A stretch of 64,000 bases of DNA from Syntrophomonas sp. (lineage in GTDB: Bacteria; Bacillota; Syntrophomonadia; Syntrophomonadales; Syntrophomonadaceae): assembly GCA_016841245.1 (NCBI GenBank), contig JAENZN010000017.1:1-64000 (forward strand), given 5' to 3'. Made by a program: the position numbers and the translations under genes. Each line of letters starts with the position of its first letter. Position 1 is the first letter of the stretch. This document shows positions 28,493-38,989 of the stretch, piece after piece. The notes beneath the pieces are model-generated. The model did no database searches. It was not told the DNA's origin and saw nothing but the letters and a program-made list of their open reading frames with translations.

Positions 28493-29395
28493 ATGGACAT
28501 GAAAGCCAGCTTAACAAAATTTACTGAGATTACGAACCAACAATTTCAGGAAAATTCATTCAAGAATTTATTTTGTACAGTAGAAGATCAGTTCCATTTT
28601 AATTCAACTACCGTAAAGGCAATTCAACTGCTTGATGGGCAATTAAACAATCTTTCAAGTGAAGATAAAGAAGCCTTATTGCTGGATTATATAAATGGAT
28701 TTGTCAGAACATTTTATCAGATAGATCCCTATACAAATTTTAGCAATGAAGACAAATCAATTATGAAGCAAATTTATTTATTGTTGCTTCGCGATATTAT
28801 TAATAAATTTCCAATTGAAAAAATCGAAAAAAGGCATTATGAGAGGATTCGCTGGTTAATAAAAAAGACAAATCCAGCCATTTATCAAATTAATAACAAT
28901 TCAAATATCAAGGCTAAACATTTTGTGTGTGCCGAATATTCTTCTGCATTTCAATTAGATCTGCTAAGTATTGATAAGCGTTTTCTGATTGAGCCAATAT
29001 TAGATATTGGTTGTGGAAAACACGGATATTTAGTTGAATATTTTAGGGCACAGCATTTAGAAGCATATGGAATAGACTGCTTAAAGAAAAATAGTCATTA
29101 TTTTTATAACTGTAACTGGCTTGAATTTTCATATGGCCATAAAAAATGGGGAACGATTATTTCACATCTCTCTTTTAACAGCCATTTTCTTCATCATTAT
29201 CTGCAGAATAATGGTTTGGATATTGTATATGCGCAAACGTATATGAGAATATTAGAGTCACTTATTCCAGGAGGGAGTTGGATTTATACGCCCGCTGTCC
29301 CTTTTATAGAAAATTTATTGCCACTAGAAGAATATATTGTTAATCGAACATGGATAGGCGCGGACTTTTATAAGACTATTATTACCAAATTATAA
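28493..29395 (+). CDS. SAM-dependent methyltransferase-like protein
   Basis: A 300-aa protein. The C-terminal half carries a class I methyltransferase motif I (EPILDIGCGKHGYLVEYF, about 166-184) followed by an acidic motif II (AYGID). The N-terminal half (about 1-150) is helical and Asn/Lys/Ile-rich without a known domain. The AT-rich codon use differs from lepA and hemW, between which it is inserted, which suggests later gain. The substrate is unknown. ATG 28499 is an alternative start. Confidence 0.65.
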   Translation: MDMKASLTKFTEITNQQFQENSFKNLFCTVEDQFHFNSTTVKAIQLLDGQLNNLSSEDKEALLLDYINGFVRTFYQIDPYTNFSNEDKSIMKQIYLLLLRDIINKFPIEKIEKRHYERIRWLIKKTNPAIYQINNNSNIKAKHFVCAEYSSAFQLDLLSIDKRFLIEPILDIGCGKHGYLVEYFRAQHLEAYGIDCLKKNSHYFYNCNWLEFSYGHKKWGTIISHLSFNSHFLHHYLQNNGLDIVYAQTYMRILESLIPGGSWIYTPAVPFIENLLPLEEYIVNRTWIGADFYKTIITKL

Positions 29396-29474
29396 AATAT
29401 TTAATGTATCAGGATCAGGAGGTTATGCTTTGTTAGTTGTTTTATGATTACAGATGAAATGAGGCAGGTTTGTG

Positions 29475-30638
29475 ATGGCAGTGTCGGGTGAACTTGTAAA
29501 CAGGGGGTTATACATACACATACCCTTTTGTATTAAAAAATGCAGTTATTGTGACTTCTATTCTATGCCCGCTGGTTCTTCAGGGATGCTAAAACGATAT
29601 GTAAAGGCAGTGCAAAAGGAGTTAGAAATTAAAGCAGCATCTTTAGCCGATAAGCGGATGAAAACAGTGTATGCAGGTGGCGGAACACCAAGTATATTGG
29701 CAGGCGAGGAACTAAAAAGCATTATCGATGCGGTTAGAGAATACCTGGACCTGGATGATAATGCTGAGATTTCCCTGGAAGCTAACCCTGCTACTCTGGA
29801 CGCTGGTAAGTTGAAGGCCATTCGCAAGGCTGGTTTTAACCGGATATCCCTTGGGGTTCAAAGTTTCCAGGATGATGATTTGCATATCCTGGGTCGGTCT
29901 CATAATGCCCGTGATGCTGTTAACACTATAAAGGTCATACAGGACAGTGGGATAAGCAATTATAATCTTGATTTAATTTATGGAATACCGGGGCAAACTA
30001 TAAGCAAATGGGAGGAAACTCTCGGAATTGCTTTAGAACTAGAACCTGCTCATTTGTCCGTATATCTGCTGCAGTTGGATGAGAATACCCCGTTAGCAGT
30101 GGATATCGGAAAAGGCCGTTTCCAGTTGACCGGGGAAGATAGCGAAGCTCAGATGTATGATATGGGCATTGATATGATCGAGCAAGGAGGTTTTGAACAA
30201 TACGAAATCTCAAATTTTGCCCGCCCGGGTTATGAGTGTCAGCATAATCTGATATACTGGAAGGCTAGGGAATATATGGGGATAGGTGCTGGTGCAGTTA
30301 GCTTTACTGATAAACGACGCTATATTAATAAGAAGGATTTAAACCATTATTTATGGGCGCTGGATAAGGGCAGAGCGTCTGAAGTGGAAGAACTGGAAAA
30401 TATGATGGATCAGCAAGAGTTAGTGGCCGATGCGATTATCTTGGGACTTAGAATGTGCGACGGTATTAACCTGGAACAATTCGATTTTAGGTATGGCATA
30501 AAAATATTAGATTACTATAAAGATATAATAGAAAAATATATAGATAGGGGTCTGTTAAATATAAGCAAAGGCCAGCTCAGGTTTACCAGAAGAGCATATT
30601 TTATTTCCAATGAGGTTCTTTGCCACTTTACTGCTTGA
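29475..30638 (+). CDS. hemW: heme chaperone HemW, radical SAM protein
   Basis: A 387-aa radical-SAM protein of the HemW/HemN-like family. Cluster motif C19-x3-C23-x2-C26 (PFCIKKCSYCDF), YAGGGTPS glycine motif, and the HemW C-terminal domain. HemW inserts heme into respiratory proteins; true coproporphyrinogen dehydrogenase (HemN) is longer. ATG 29475 preferred over GTG 29472. Confidence 0.92.
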   Translation: MAVSGELVNRGLYIHIPFCIKKCSYCDFYSMPAGSSGMLKRYVKAVQKELEIKAASLADKRMKTVYAGGGTPSILAGEELKSIIDAVREYLDLDDNAEISLEANPATLDAGKLKAIRKAGFNRISLGVQSFQDDDLHILGRSHNARDAVNTIKVIQDSGISNYNLDLIYGIPGQTISKWEETLGIALELEPAHLSVYLLQLDENTPLAVDIGKGRFQLTGEDSEAQMYDMGIDMIEQGGFEQYEISNFARPGYECQHNLIYWKAREYMGIGAGAVSFTDKRRYINKKDLNHYLWALDKGRASEVEELENMMDQQELVADAIILGLRMCDGINLEQFDFRYGIKILDYYKDIIEKYIDRGLLNISKGQLRFTRRAYFISNEVLCHFTA

Positions 30639-30647
30639 TTTAGAGGC

Positions 30648-30676
30648 TTGACAATACGTACTGCAGGTGATATTTT
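30648..30676 (+). promoter_or_regulatory. sigma-A promoter of the hrcA-dnaJ heat-shock operon
   Basis: TTGACA (30648-30653), exactly 17 bp, TATTTT (30671-30676). The predicted transcription start (about 30683) lies just before the CIRCE operator. Confidence 0.85.
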
Positions 30677-30690
30677 TTAATAAACACTGA

Positions 30691-30717
30691 TTAGCACTCA
30701 ATCACTGAGAGTGCTAA
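30691..30717 (+). promoter_or_regulatory. CIRCE operator bound by HrcA
   Basis: Perfect TTAGCACTC-N9-GAGTGCTAA inverted repeat directly after the promoter. HrcA bound here would repress hrcA, the chaperonin gene, grpE, dnaK and dnaJ until heat stress. Confidence 0.97.
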
Positions 30718-30724
30718 CAGGCTG

Positions 30725-31762
30725 GTGAAAAATATGAGCTTGGATACCAGAAAAAGCAAAATATTAGAATCAATTATCCGGGATTATGTTGAAACTGCCG
30801 AACCGGTGGGATCACGTTCGGTAGTGAGGAAACATAATCTGAGGATAAGTGCGGCTACGGTTCGGAATGAAATGGCTGATCTGGAGGAGATGGGATATCT
30901 GGAGCAGCCCCATACTTCTGCGGGCAGAATACCATCAGAAATGGGTTTCAGGTATTATGTTGATTGTATGATGCAAAAGGAGACTTTGGATGATTCTGAG
31001 TTGGAAATACTGCACAAGATATTAAATGAAAATATAGGCGAATGGAGCGATATTGTTAGTAAAGTGGGTAGTTTTCTATCTCAGGTAACTAATTATGCTT
31101 CCTTCGTAATTGTTCCATCCATAAAACTGAGTGAGTTTAAGAATATTCAAATTATCCCTATTACCGATGGAAAAGCAATGTTGCTGGTAGTAACCGATGT
31201 AGGTGTGTTGATGCATCGTAGAATTGATGTTCCATCCTCCATTTCCAGTAATGAACTGCAGCTGATAGGGAAGGCATTCACCCGAGTTTTATCGGGAACC
31301 AGGCTGGATGAAATGAGACGGAATGAATTAAAAGCCCTGCGAGAAGATCTGAAAAACCGCAGAAAAGTTATTGATAAGGTACTGGAAGCGGTTGATGTTA
31401 TGATGCAGGGTTCCCGGGACGAAAGTGTTGTCATAAACGGTGCGTTGAACATATTAAATGAACCAGAATTTAAGGATATGGATAAGTTAAAACGTATATT
31501 AACCATTCTAGAAGAGGACATATTATTAAAACAGATTATTCCCGAGAAAATAAGCGAGGATGTAAATATTACTATTGGTAAAGAAAACAAAGCTGAAGAT
31601 ATACAGGAGATGAGTCTGGTTGTAGCCGGGTATAATAACTTCGGTGAAATGGGTAAAATAGGGGTTATTGGACCGGTTAGAATGGAATATTGGAAAGCAG
31701 CCGGAACGGTTGAATCGCTCCGCAACATCCTGGATCAGTTATTAAGTAAAAAATATTTTTAA
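30725..31762 (+). CDS. hrcA: heat-inducible transcription repressor HrcA
   Basis: A 345-aa repressor: N-terminal winged helix ([20 protein letters not shown], then [20 protein letters not shown]), then the GAF-like and insertion domains; normal length. GTG 30725 or ATG 30734 can start it. First gene behind CIRCE, so autoregulated. Its activity normally depends on GroEL; no groEL lies in this window, but a group III chaperonin follows at once. Confidence 0.95.
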   Translation: MKNMSLDTRKSKILESIIRDYVETAEPVGSRSVVRKHNLRISAATVRNEMADLEEMGYLEQPHTSAGRIPSEMGFRYYVDCMMQKETLDDSELEILHKILNENIGEWSDIVSKVGSFLSQVTNYASFVIVPSIKLSEFKNIQIIPITDGKAMLLVVTDVGVLMHRRIDVPSSISSNELQLIGKAFTRVLSGTRLDEMRRNELKALREDLKNRRKVIDKVLEAVDVMMQGSRDESVVINGALNILNEPEFKDMDKLKRILTILEEDILLKQIIPEKISEDVNITIGKENKAEDIQEMSLVVAGYNNFGEMGKIGVIGPVRMEYWKAAGTVESLRNILDQLLSKKYF

Positions 31763-31788
31763 CGACTGATAATGTCAAGGAGGAATTA

Positions 31789-33354
31789 ATGTCTGATCAT
31801 CTGCTTACCGGTCATCAGGAAGTGGAGGAAAATTTTCGGACTCTGCTTAATAACACCAACGCAGCCCAGGCAGTGTCACGGGTGGTTGAAGGAACTATCG
31901 GTCCCAAGGGACTTGACGTTATGCTCATTGATAACTTTGGTGGTATAGCGGTTAGCAATGACGGCCTCACCATATTGAAGTTGATGGAAGTTAATCATCC
32001 AGTTGCTCGAATGATTATCAGTGCCGTTAAATCACAGCAGTCAGAAGTGGGTGATGGTACTACAACTACTGCTATATTAGCCGGTTCCCTTATTGCCGAG
32101 GGATCGGCCCGTATTTTAAAAGGAGTACCCGTTAGTTCACTGGTTGATGGTATTCAAAAAGGTATAAAAGAGGCTATTCGGCTGATTAATGAAGCTACCG
32201 TTCATATTTCATCTTTAGACAATAAGTATTTATTCGATACTGCAGTAATTGCAGGAAGGGGATATGAGGATATAGCCAGGCTGGTAGTGGCAGGCGCCAG
32301 TTTAAACGGGATGGAGAAATTGCTGCATCCGGTTTATAAATTGGCCGATGCGGTTGTATCTAGTGAAGCAGCAGCAGATAGGGTATTTAACGGGGTCATT
32401 ATTAATAAGGAACCCATAAATATGCATATACTGCCGGAATATATTGGCAATCCAGTTATCATGGTTATTAATGATGCACTTGGACCTGGTAAAATAGATA
32501 ATGATGCTTTGAAAACCGACAGCGGCTTCAAACATTATATGCAATCCCGAGATATCTATGAAAATAATCTTCAGAAGATAGGAGATTCCGGTGTTAATCT
32601 GGTTGTGGTTGACCGGGGTATTGACGATACAGCCGAAGAATTTTTCAGCCGATCCGGTATAGCAGCAGTTCAAAGAGTATCATCCCGTGAAATGGATGAC
32701 TTATGCAGGCACACGGGAGCTCAAAAACTCAAAAGATGTACACTGGATGAAAGTATTGAAAAGGTTAACCAATATACCGGCTGCGCCAGACAGGTCTGGT
32801 TTGACAAAAAAAACCGGCAGGTATGTATTTATGATGGCAGAGGAGAGAGTTTTGCTACCATATTAATAGGGGCTTCTACCAGAGAAGCGGCAGAGGAGAG
32901 AGAACGTATTGCTCAAGATGCAGCTGCTGCTGTACAGGCGGCGGTGCAGGGGGGTATAGTTGCAGGGGGAGGAACTTTGGAGGTTTGGCTGGCCGAAAGA
33001 CTTCAAGAGTTAGCTGATCATGAGGAGGGTTTAAGTTCCTATGGTATTTACTGTGTAAGTGAAGCTCTAAAAAGACCCTTTTTGTGTATGGCTGCCAATG
33101 CAGGATTAAATCCTCTTAAGAAAATGGGGGATGTGATTACCGCCCAGAAAGAAGCAGGCAGCTCTTCCATTTCCATAGATTACAGTTCAGAACAATTGAT
33201 AGATGCTTTTGAAAAAGGAATAGTTGATCCCGCCGGGGTTAAAATTAACGCGCTAAAAACAGCTGGAGAAGTGGCTGCAGCAGTTTTGCGGATTAATATG
33301 ATTATTAAAATGCAAAGTGATAAAGGTAGTTTAGATAATAATCTAATGAATTGA
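31789..33354 (+). CDS. archaeal-like (group III) chaperonin / thermosome homologue
   Basis: A 521-aa Cpn60/TCP-1 family chaperonin of the thermosome type, not GroEL. GPKGLDVML (38-46), NDGLTIL (57-63), GDGTTTT (88-94, phosphate-binding Asp 89) and GGGTLEVWLAERL (about 392-404) are the ATPase signatures. ATG follows AAGGAGGAATTA, 26 bp after hrcA and just before grpE, all behind one CIRCE site. Known bacterial group III chaperonins (for example in Carboxydothermus) sit in the same operon position. It should form a double ring with a built-in lid and fold proteins without GroES. Confidence 0.93.
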   Translation: MSDHLLTGHQEVEENFRTLLNNTNAAQAVSRVVEGTIGPKGLDVMLIDNFGGIAVSNDGLTILKLMEVNHPVARMIISAVKSQQSEVGDGTTTTAILAGSLIAEGSARILKGVPVSSLVDGIQKGIKEAIRLINEATVHISSLDNKYLFDTAVIAGRGYEDIARLVVAGASLNGMEKLLHPVYKLADAVVSSEAAADRVFNGVIINKEPINMHILPEYIGNPVIMVINDALGPGKIDNDALKTDSGFKHYMQSRDIYENNLQKIGDSGVNLVVVDRGIDDTAEEFFSRSGIAAVQRVSSREMDDLCRHTGAQKLKRCTLDESIEKVNQYTGCARQVWFDKKNRQVCIYDGRGESFATILIGASTREAAEERERIAQDAAAAVQAAVQGGIVAGGGTLEVWLAERLQELADHEEGLSSYGIYCVSEALKRPFLCMAANAGLNPLKKMGDVITAQKEAGSSSISIDYSSEQLIDAFEKGIVDPAGVKINALKTAGEVAAAVLRINMIIKMQSDKGSLDNNLMN

Positions 33355-33364
33355 GGTGATATTC

Positions 33365-33913
33365 TTGGATGATAAAAAGTTTGATTTTACTGCCGGTGAA
33401 GTGAATGCTTCCAGCAGCAGTGAGGATAGGCAAGAAGTGATTGAGAATGGACAGGAACAGCTGCAAGAGGAGATCAGCCAACTGAAAGAAGAAATAAAGA
33501 CCACTAATGAAATGTATCTCCGAGCTCTAGCTGAAGCGGATAACATCAGAAAAAGATCCGCCCGGGAACGAGAAGAATATGTCAAATTTGCAGCTCTGCC
33601 TCTGGTGAAAAAAATGCTGGCGGTAATAGATGATTTAGAAAGAGCTCTTAGTATGTATAACCCCAAACAGGATCCTGAAGTGCTGGTAAAAGGTGTGGAA
33701 ATGATACATACCAGACTAAAAGAAATAGTTGAACAGGAAGGAGCCGAGGCTCTGTATGTAGTCGGTAAACCATTTGACCCCCAGTATCATCAACCACTGT
33801 CCATAGAACAAAACAGCAACTATCCGGAAAATACTGTTATTGAAGAACTGCAGAAGGGCTACACAATGCATGGCAGGGTTATAAGACCGAGCCTGGTTAA
33901 GGTTAGTAATTAA
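33365..33913 (+). CDS. grpE: nucleotide exchange factor GrpE
   Basis: A 182-aa DnaK co-chaperone: a long N-terminal coiled coil (about 20-80, ENGQEQLQEEISQLKEEIK) and the beta domain ending with GYTMHGRVIRPSLVKVS. TTG 33365 follows TGAGGTG; a GTG 9 nt upstream is possible but overlaps that site. Between the chaperonin and dnaK. Confidence 0.96.
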   Translation: MDDKKFDFTAGEVNASSSSEDRQEVIENGQEQLQEEISQLKEEIKTTNEMYLRALAEADNIRKRSAREREEYVKFAALPLVKKMLAVIDDLERALSMYNPKQDPEVLVKGVEMIHTRLKEIVEQEGAEALYVVGKPFDPQYHQPLSIEQNSNYPENTVIEELQKGYTMHGRVIRPSLVKVSN

Positions 33914-33968
33914 AGCAGATTGCTTTAAGTTAATAAATACATTTATATAGATTTTGGAGGTGTTGATA

Positions 33969-35783
33969 ATGAGCAGGGTTGTTGGAATAGACTTGGGAAC
34001 AACCAATTCTTGTATTGCTGTTATGGAAGGTAAAGAGGCAAATGTTATCACTAATGCAGAGGGAGAACGCACTACTCCTTCAGTAGTCGGTTTTTCTAAA
34101 ACAGGTGAAAGACTAGTAGGCAGGGTAGCCAGGCGACAGGCGATAACCAACCCGGAAAGGACCATTGTATCAATTAAAAGAAAAATGGGTACTGATTATA
34201 GTGTTCAAATAGATCAGAAAAAGTATTCGCCTCAAGAAATTTCGGCTATGATATTACAAAAGCTCAAGGCTGACGCTGAGGCCTATCTGGGAGCAAAGAT
34301 TACCCAGGCCGTAATAACGGTGCCGGCTTACTTTACCGATTCGCAGCGCCAGGCCACTAAAGATGCAGGTAAGATTGCCGGGCTGGAGGTATTGAGAATA
34401 ATCAATGAACCAACTGCGGCTGCCCTGGCTTATGGATTGGATAAAGAGAATATGCAGACCATACTGGTCTTTGATTTGGGCGGTGGTACCTTTGATGTAT
34501 CGATTTTGGAAATAGGAGACGGTGTTTTTGAGGTTAAAGCTACCAGTGGGAATAATCGTCTGGGTGGGGATGACTTTGATGATAAAATCATCAACTGGCT
34601 GGTGGAAGAATTTAAGAAAGATAATGGCGTAGATTTGAAAAATGATAAAATGGCCATGCATAGATTAAAAGAAGCTGCCGAAAAAGCAAAGCATGAGCTT
34701 TCCGGGGTAATGAGCACGGATATCAATATACCCTATATTACAGCTACTCAGGAAGGCCCTATGCATCTGGAACGGACTTTAACCAGAGCGAGATTTGACG
34801 AGATGACTGCCGACCTGGTAGAAAAAACTATGGGTCCTACCCGGCAGGCCATGAAAGATTCGGGGTTGAAACCAGAACAAATTGATAAAATAATTTTGGT
34901 AGGCGGTTCTACTCGGATACCGGCGGTACAGGATGCGGTGAAAAATTTTATCGGCAAAGAACCCTTTAAAGGTATAAACCCGGATGAAGTAGTAGCGGTA
35001 GGAGCAGCAATACAGGCCGGCGTTCTGTCCGGTGAAGTAACAGATGTGGTATTACTGGATGTAACCCCGTTATCACTGGGGATAGAGACTCTGGGGGGTG
35101 TATTTACCAGAATTATTGAAAGAAATACTACCATCCCAACCTCTAAAAGCCAGATTTTTACAACTGCTGCTGATAATCAACCTTCGGTAGATGTTCATGT
35201 ACTGCAGGGGGAAAGGAAAATGGCTGGGGGCAATGTAACCTTGGGTCGCTTTCAGTTAACCGGTATACCGCCTGCTCCCCGGGGATTACCTCAAATCGAA
35301 GTTAAATTTGATATTGATGTAAATGGTATAGTTAATGTTACCGCTAAAGATCTGGCTACCAACAAAGAACAGACCATAACCATTACTTCATCGGGCGGTT
35401 TAAAAGATGAAGATATAGAACGTATGGTAAAAGATGCGGAGAAATTTGCGGAAGAGGATGAAAAACGCCTGGAAGAGATTGAAGCCAGGAATGCTGCGGA
35501 TAGTTTAATATACCAGAGTGACAAAACCATAAAAGAAAACCCTGATAAAATAGATGATGAATTAAAGAATGAATTGGAAGCAGCTAGAGATGATCTTAAG
35601 AAAGCGCTGGAAGGAGACGATATTGAGAATATAAAGTCTTCTACAGAAGCATTAACCCAGGTAATTTACAAAGTCAGTGCTAAATTATATGAAAATGCCA
35701 ATCCGCAATCAGAGGGAGATGGCGGAGCAACTGAGGGAGATGTATTTGATGCCGATTACGATGTTACTGATGACGAAAAATAA
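33969..35783 (+). CDS. dnaK: Hsp70 chaperone DnaK
   Basis: A 604-aa ATP-dependent chaperone. Start ATG 33969 after [23 protein letters not shown] at the N-terminus, [14 protein letters not shown], the substrate-binding domain (about 360-480) and an acidic tail with DADYDV. Like other Gram-positive DnaKs it lacks the extra 24-residue loop of proteobacterial DnaK. Confidence 0.98.
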   Translation: MSRVVGIDLGTTNSCIAVMEGKEANVITNAEGERTTPSVVGFSKTGERLVGRVARRQAITNPERTIVSIKRKMGTDYSVQIDQKKYSPQEISAMILQKLKADAEAYLGAKITQAVITVPAYFTDSQRQATKDAGKIAGLEVLRIINEPTAAALAYGLDKENMQTILVFDLGGGTFDVSILEIGDGVFEVKATSGNNRLGGDDFDDKIINWLVEEFKKDNGVDLKNDKMAMHRLKEAAEKAKHELSGVMSTDINIPYITATQEGPMHLERTLTRARFDEMTADLVEKTMGPTRQAMKDSGLKPEQIDKIILVGGSTRIPAVQDAVKNFIGKEPFKGINPDEVVAVGAAIQAGVLSGEVTDVVLLDVTPLSLGIETLGGVFTRIIERNTTIPTSKSQIFTTAADNQPSVDVHVLQGERKMAGGNVTLGRFQLTGIPPAPRGLPQIEVKFDIDVNGIVNVTAKDLATNKEQTITITSSGGLKDEDIERMVKDAEKFAEEDEKRLEEIEARNAADSLIYQSDKTIKENPDKIDDELKNELEAARDDLKKALEGDDIENIKSSTEALTQVIYKVSAKLYENANPQSEGDGGATEGDVFDADYDVTDDEK

Positions 35784-35933
35784 ATTTTGGATGTAAATAC
35801 CGCGTGTACAGAGTATAATATTAAAATAAGTATTTTAAATCTGGGTTCAGTTTTAGTATTTAACACAGTATTAATACGCTTGGTATGCCTATAATACCGA
35901 GACTGTGAAGATATAAAAACAGGAGAGTATTAT

Positions 35934-35964
35934 AAACCCGGAAGCAGCAATTGCTTCCGGGTTT
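35934..35964 (+). other. perfect hairpin before dnaJ
   Basis: A 12-bp stem (35934-35945 with 35953-35964) around a 7-nt loop, about 25 bp before the dnaJ start. There is no T-run, so it is more likely a processing or attenuation element in the long dnaK-dnaJ spacer (206 bp) than an intrinsic terminator. Confidence 0.5.
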
Positions 35965-35989
35965 ACCCGGCTTAGGAAGGTGGAGAGAA

Positions 35990-37126
35990 ATGTCTTCTAA
36001 ACGTGATTTATATGAGATCCTGCAGATATCAAAGGATGCTTCTGCGGAAGATATCAAGAGGGCATATAGAAAAATGGCCAGAAAATATCATCCTGATGTT
36101 AATCGGGAAGAAAATGCAGCGGAAAAATTCAAAGAAATCAGTGATGCCTACGAAATCTTAAGTGATCCTCAGAAACGAGACACTTACGATCGTTTTGGTT
36201 ATGATGCTTTTGATCCGACCAGGAATGCAGGGGCAGGAGGGTTTGGAGGATTCGACCCTAATGACCTGGGTGGTTTCGGTGACATTTTTGATATGTTTTT
36301 TGGCAGCAGTGGAGCTGGGCGCAGGAACAAGAACGCACCGAGACGAGGGGCTGATAAGGAATTTCGTCTGGATATAGACTTTGAAGATGCGGTCTTTGGT
36401 TTGGAGAAAGAAATCGAAATTAACCGGGTTGAAAAATGCGAAAAATGTAATGGAAGTGGAGCAGAACCTGGTTCTAAGATAAAAGACTGTCCGGAATGTA
36501 AGGGGAGTGGCCAGGTCAGAAGTGTTCAAAGTACCCCGTTTGGCCGTTTTGAGACGGTTAAAACCTGCAGCCGTTGTCGAGGTGAGGGCCGAGTGATAGA
36601 AAAACCTTGCTCAGTATGCAGGGGAAATGGGCAGGTTCGAAAACCTCGCAAAATAAATCTGCGCATACCAGCAGGTATTGATACAGGTTCCAGATTAAGG
36701 GTGCAGGGTGAAGGAGAACATGGACAACGAGGGGGTCCTGCTGGAGACTTGTATATAACCATTGTAGTAAGACCTCATGCAGATTTTAAGCGGGAAGGGT
36801 ATACCTTGATAACAAATTTAGAAATAAATTTTGTGCAAGCAGCTCTGGGTATCGATATAGAAATTCCTTTGTTGGGAGGGGCGAGTTACAATCTGCATAT
36901 ACCTGAAGGGACCCAGCCCGGTACCATACTGACGGTTAAGAGCAAAGGAGTACCTTATTTAAATGGACATCGCCAGGGGGATTTGAAAGTTATTATCGAT
37001 GTAGTTATACCTACCAAGCTGGACAAAAGACAGAAGGAACTGCTGGCCTCTTTTTATGATGAGGAAGAAGAGGCTAAAACTGGTAAAAAAGGCTTATTCG
37101 ATAAATTCAAAGATGCCATGGGATAG
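35990..37126 (+). CDS. dnaJ: co-chaperone DnaJ
   Basis: A 378-aa class A J-protein: J domain with KYHPDVN, a Gly/Phe-rich linker (about 75-110), four CxxCxGxG zinc repeats (CEKCNGSG, CPECKGSG, CSRCRGEG, CSVCRGNG) and the C-terminal substrate domains. ATG 35990 follows GGAAGGTGGAGA. It stimulates DnaK ATPase and completes the heat-shock operon. Confidence 0.97.
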   Translation: MSSKRDLYEILQISKDASAEDIKRAYRKMARKYHPDVNREENAAEKFKEISDAYEILSDPQKRDTYDRFGYDAFDPTRNAGAGGFGGFDPNDLGGFGDIFDMFFGSSGAGRRNKNAPRRGADKEFRLDIDFEDAVFGLEKEIEINRVEKCEKCNGSGAEPGSKIKDCPECKGSGQVRSVQSTPFGRFETVKTCSRCRGEGRVIEKPCSVCRGNGQVRKPRKINLRIPAGIDTGSRLRVQGEGEHGQRGGPAGDLYITIVVRPHADFKREGYTLITNLEINFVQAALGIDIEIPLLGGASYNLHIPEGTQPGTILTVKSKGVPYLNGHRQGDLKVIIDVVIPTKLDKRQKELLASFYDEEEEAKTGKKGLFDKFKDAMG

Positions 37127-37136
37127 GGGGGAGTAA

Positions 37137-38063
37137 ATGAACTGGAAAGAAGTAAGCGTGCTGACCGAGGGAATTTGTGTTGAAGCAATATCAGGCATTT
37201 TTCACCACCTGGGCTCAGGTGGTGTTATTATTGAAGACCCCCAGGCAGCCAGAAAGTATGTTAAAAAGGATAGCTGGGACTCTAATTCCGTTTCACCGGA
37301 TTTTCTTAACCACGAGTTTGTGGTAGTGAAAGGATATTTCCCGGAAGAAAGGGAAATCATGGATGAGCTGATGCAGAGATTGGATTCGGTAAAGTCCAAC
37401 TTTGGCATTGAATGCAAAGTATATATTAATGAAGTAAGAGATGAAGACTGGGAAACATCATGGAAGAAGTACTATCATACCTTCAAGGTTAAGAAACGGC
37501 TGGTAATAAAGCCATCCTGGGAGGAATACCACCCGCAAGATAATGAAATAATCATAGAAATTGATCCGGGTATGGCTTTTGGGACGGGAATACATGCTTC
37601 AACCCGCTTTTGCTTATCCTTTGTGGATGAATATATTAAAGGCGGAGAAAAAATAATAGATGCCGGCTGTGGCTCGGGTATACTGTCTATAGCTGCGGCC
37701 AAGTTAGGTGCCGGCTCCATTAAAGCCATAGATATAGATGAAATTGCAGTGAAAGTTGCTCGGGAAAATATAGTTCTTAACCAACTTCAGGATGTAATAG
37801 AAATTGATTATGGCAATATTGTCGAGGATATTGCTAATATGGAGGCAGATGTAGTACTGGCCAATATAACCGCTGAAGTGGTGGAAATGCTGGTCCCCGG
37901 AGCTGCTAAGATACTTCCGCCCGGAGGCTATTTTTTTGGTTCGGGCATAGTAGACAGCCGCTGGCCAGGAGTTAAGCAGCAGCTGGAAACTTGCGGATTT
38001 ACCATAGAAAAAGTCTTGACTGATACAGATTGGGTAGGAGTCTCTGCGGTTAAGCAGGGGTAA
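37137..38063 (+). CDS. prmA: ribosomal protein L11 methyltransferase
   Basis: A 308-aa class I methyltransferase that trimethylates L11. An N-terminal substrate-recognition domain, then MAFGTGIHASTRFCL, the SAM motif DAGCGSGILSIAAAKLGA and the VLANITAEV motif. Ten bases after dnaJ, in the order known from Bacillus. Confidence 0.95.
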   Translation: MNWKEVSVLTEGICVEAISGIFHHLGSGGVIIEDPQAARKYVKKDSWDSNSVSPDFLNHEFVVVKGYFPEEREIMDELMQRLDSVKSNFGIECKVYINEVRDEDWETSWKKYYHTFKVKKRLVIKPSWEEYHPQDNEIIIEIDPGMAFGTGIHASTRFCLSFVDEYIKGGEKIIDAGCGSGILSIAAAKLGAGSIKAIDIDEIAVKVARENIVLNQLQDVIEIDYGNIVEDIANMEADVVLANITAEVVEMLVPGAAKILPPGGYFFGSGIVDSRWPGVKQQLETCGFTIEKVLTDTDWVGVSAVKQG

Positions 38064-38235
38064 TAGCTGTTTTTGTTGAAATACCCGCAGTTTTAGAAGG
38101 CTTAATCTGGTAATAGAAAGATTTTCCTCCACCGGGTTATTATAATATAGACCGGGGAAAAAACATGGTGTGTCCTTTCAAGGCAGTAAGACTGGGCCAG
38201 AAAAAGGCGAATCCACATGGAAAGGGTGTTGGTTG

Positions 38236-38988
38236 ATGCACCGTTTTTTTGTGTTAGCTGATAATATCCAGGGAGATATAGCTTATATCGATAAACAGGA
38301 AACACGTCATATGAAGAAGGTTCTTCGCCTTAAAGCTGGTGATAAAGTAATACTGTTCGATGGTAATGGACAAGAATATCAGGCCTTGCTCATGGAAGAC
38401 ACCAACAATGGTTTACTGGCTCAAATAACTGAGATGTTGGTAAAAGAACACTCCCCGGAAATATCCTTATACCTGGTTCAGAGCATAGCCAAAGGGGATA
38501 AGATGGATAATATTATTCAAAAGGCAACAGAAATCGGAGTGGCAGTCATTTATCCTATATTATCTGAACGTACTATCGTTCGCCTGCAGGGAGATAATGC
38601 AGCCAAGAAAGTCATTAGATGGCAGCATATTGCCAGGGAGGCCTGCAAGCAGTGCCGCCGTAATGTTGTTCCGGTGGTAAAACCAATCATGGATATGAAC
38701 AGCATCTATAAAGAGATCGGTGATTCTCCCGCAATAATGTTGTATGAAAACGAGAAGAATAACGGTCTGCGTAAGGTTTTATATAATATCCAAAACCAGG
38801 TTTCTACTAGTGGCAAATTATCTTTAGTAGTTGGGCCGGAAGGCGGATTTTCTGATACTGAGGTAAATAACGCCGATAAGCAGGGAGTAAACATTGCATC
38901 CTTAGGTCCCAGGATATTGCGGACCGAAACCGCTGGCATAGTAGCATCGAGTATAATAATGTACGAATACGGCCTGCTGGGCACATAA
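38236..38988 (+). CDS. rsmE: 16S rRNA m3U1498 methyltransferase RsmE
   Basis: A 250-aa SPOUT-class methyltransferase: an N-terminal PUA-like domain (MHRFFVLADNIQGD, then RHMKKVLRLKAGD) and a C-terminal knot with VGPEGGFSDTE and LGPRILRTETA. ATG 38236 is chosen because the upstream extension resembles no family member. A partial GGTGTGTCC repeat lies just upstream (38166-38175). Confidence 0.95.
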   Translation: MHRFFVLADNIQGDIAYIDKQETRHMKKVLRLKAGDKVILFDGNGQEYQALLMEDTNNGLLAQITEMLVKEHSPEISLYLVQSIAKGDKMDNIIQKATEIGVAVIYPILSERTIVRLQGDNAAKKVIRWQHIAREACKQCRRNVVPVVKPIMDMNSIYKEIGDSPAIMLYENEKNNGLRKVLYNIQNQVSTSGKLSLVVGPEGGFSDTEVNNADKQGVNIASLGPRILRTETAGIVASSIIMYEYGLLGT

Positions 38989-38989
38989 T

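Noticed and set aside
35951-35989. Upstream extension of dnaJ by 13 codons
   Set aside because: It begins within the hairpin and has no ribosome site, whereas ATG 35990 has one and starts like other DnaJ proteins.
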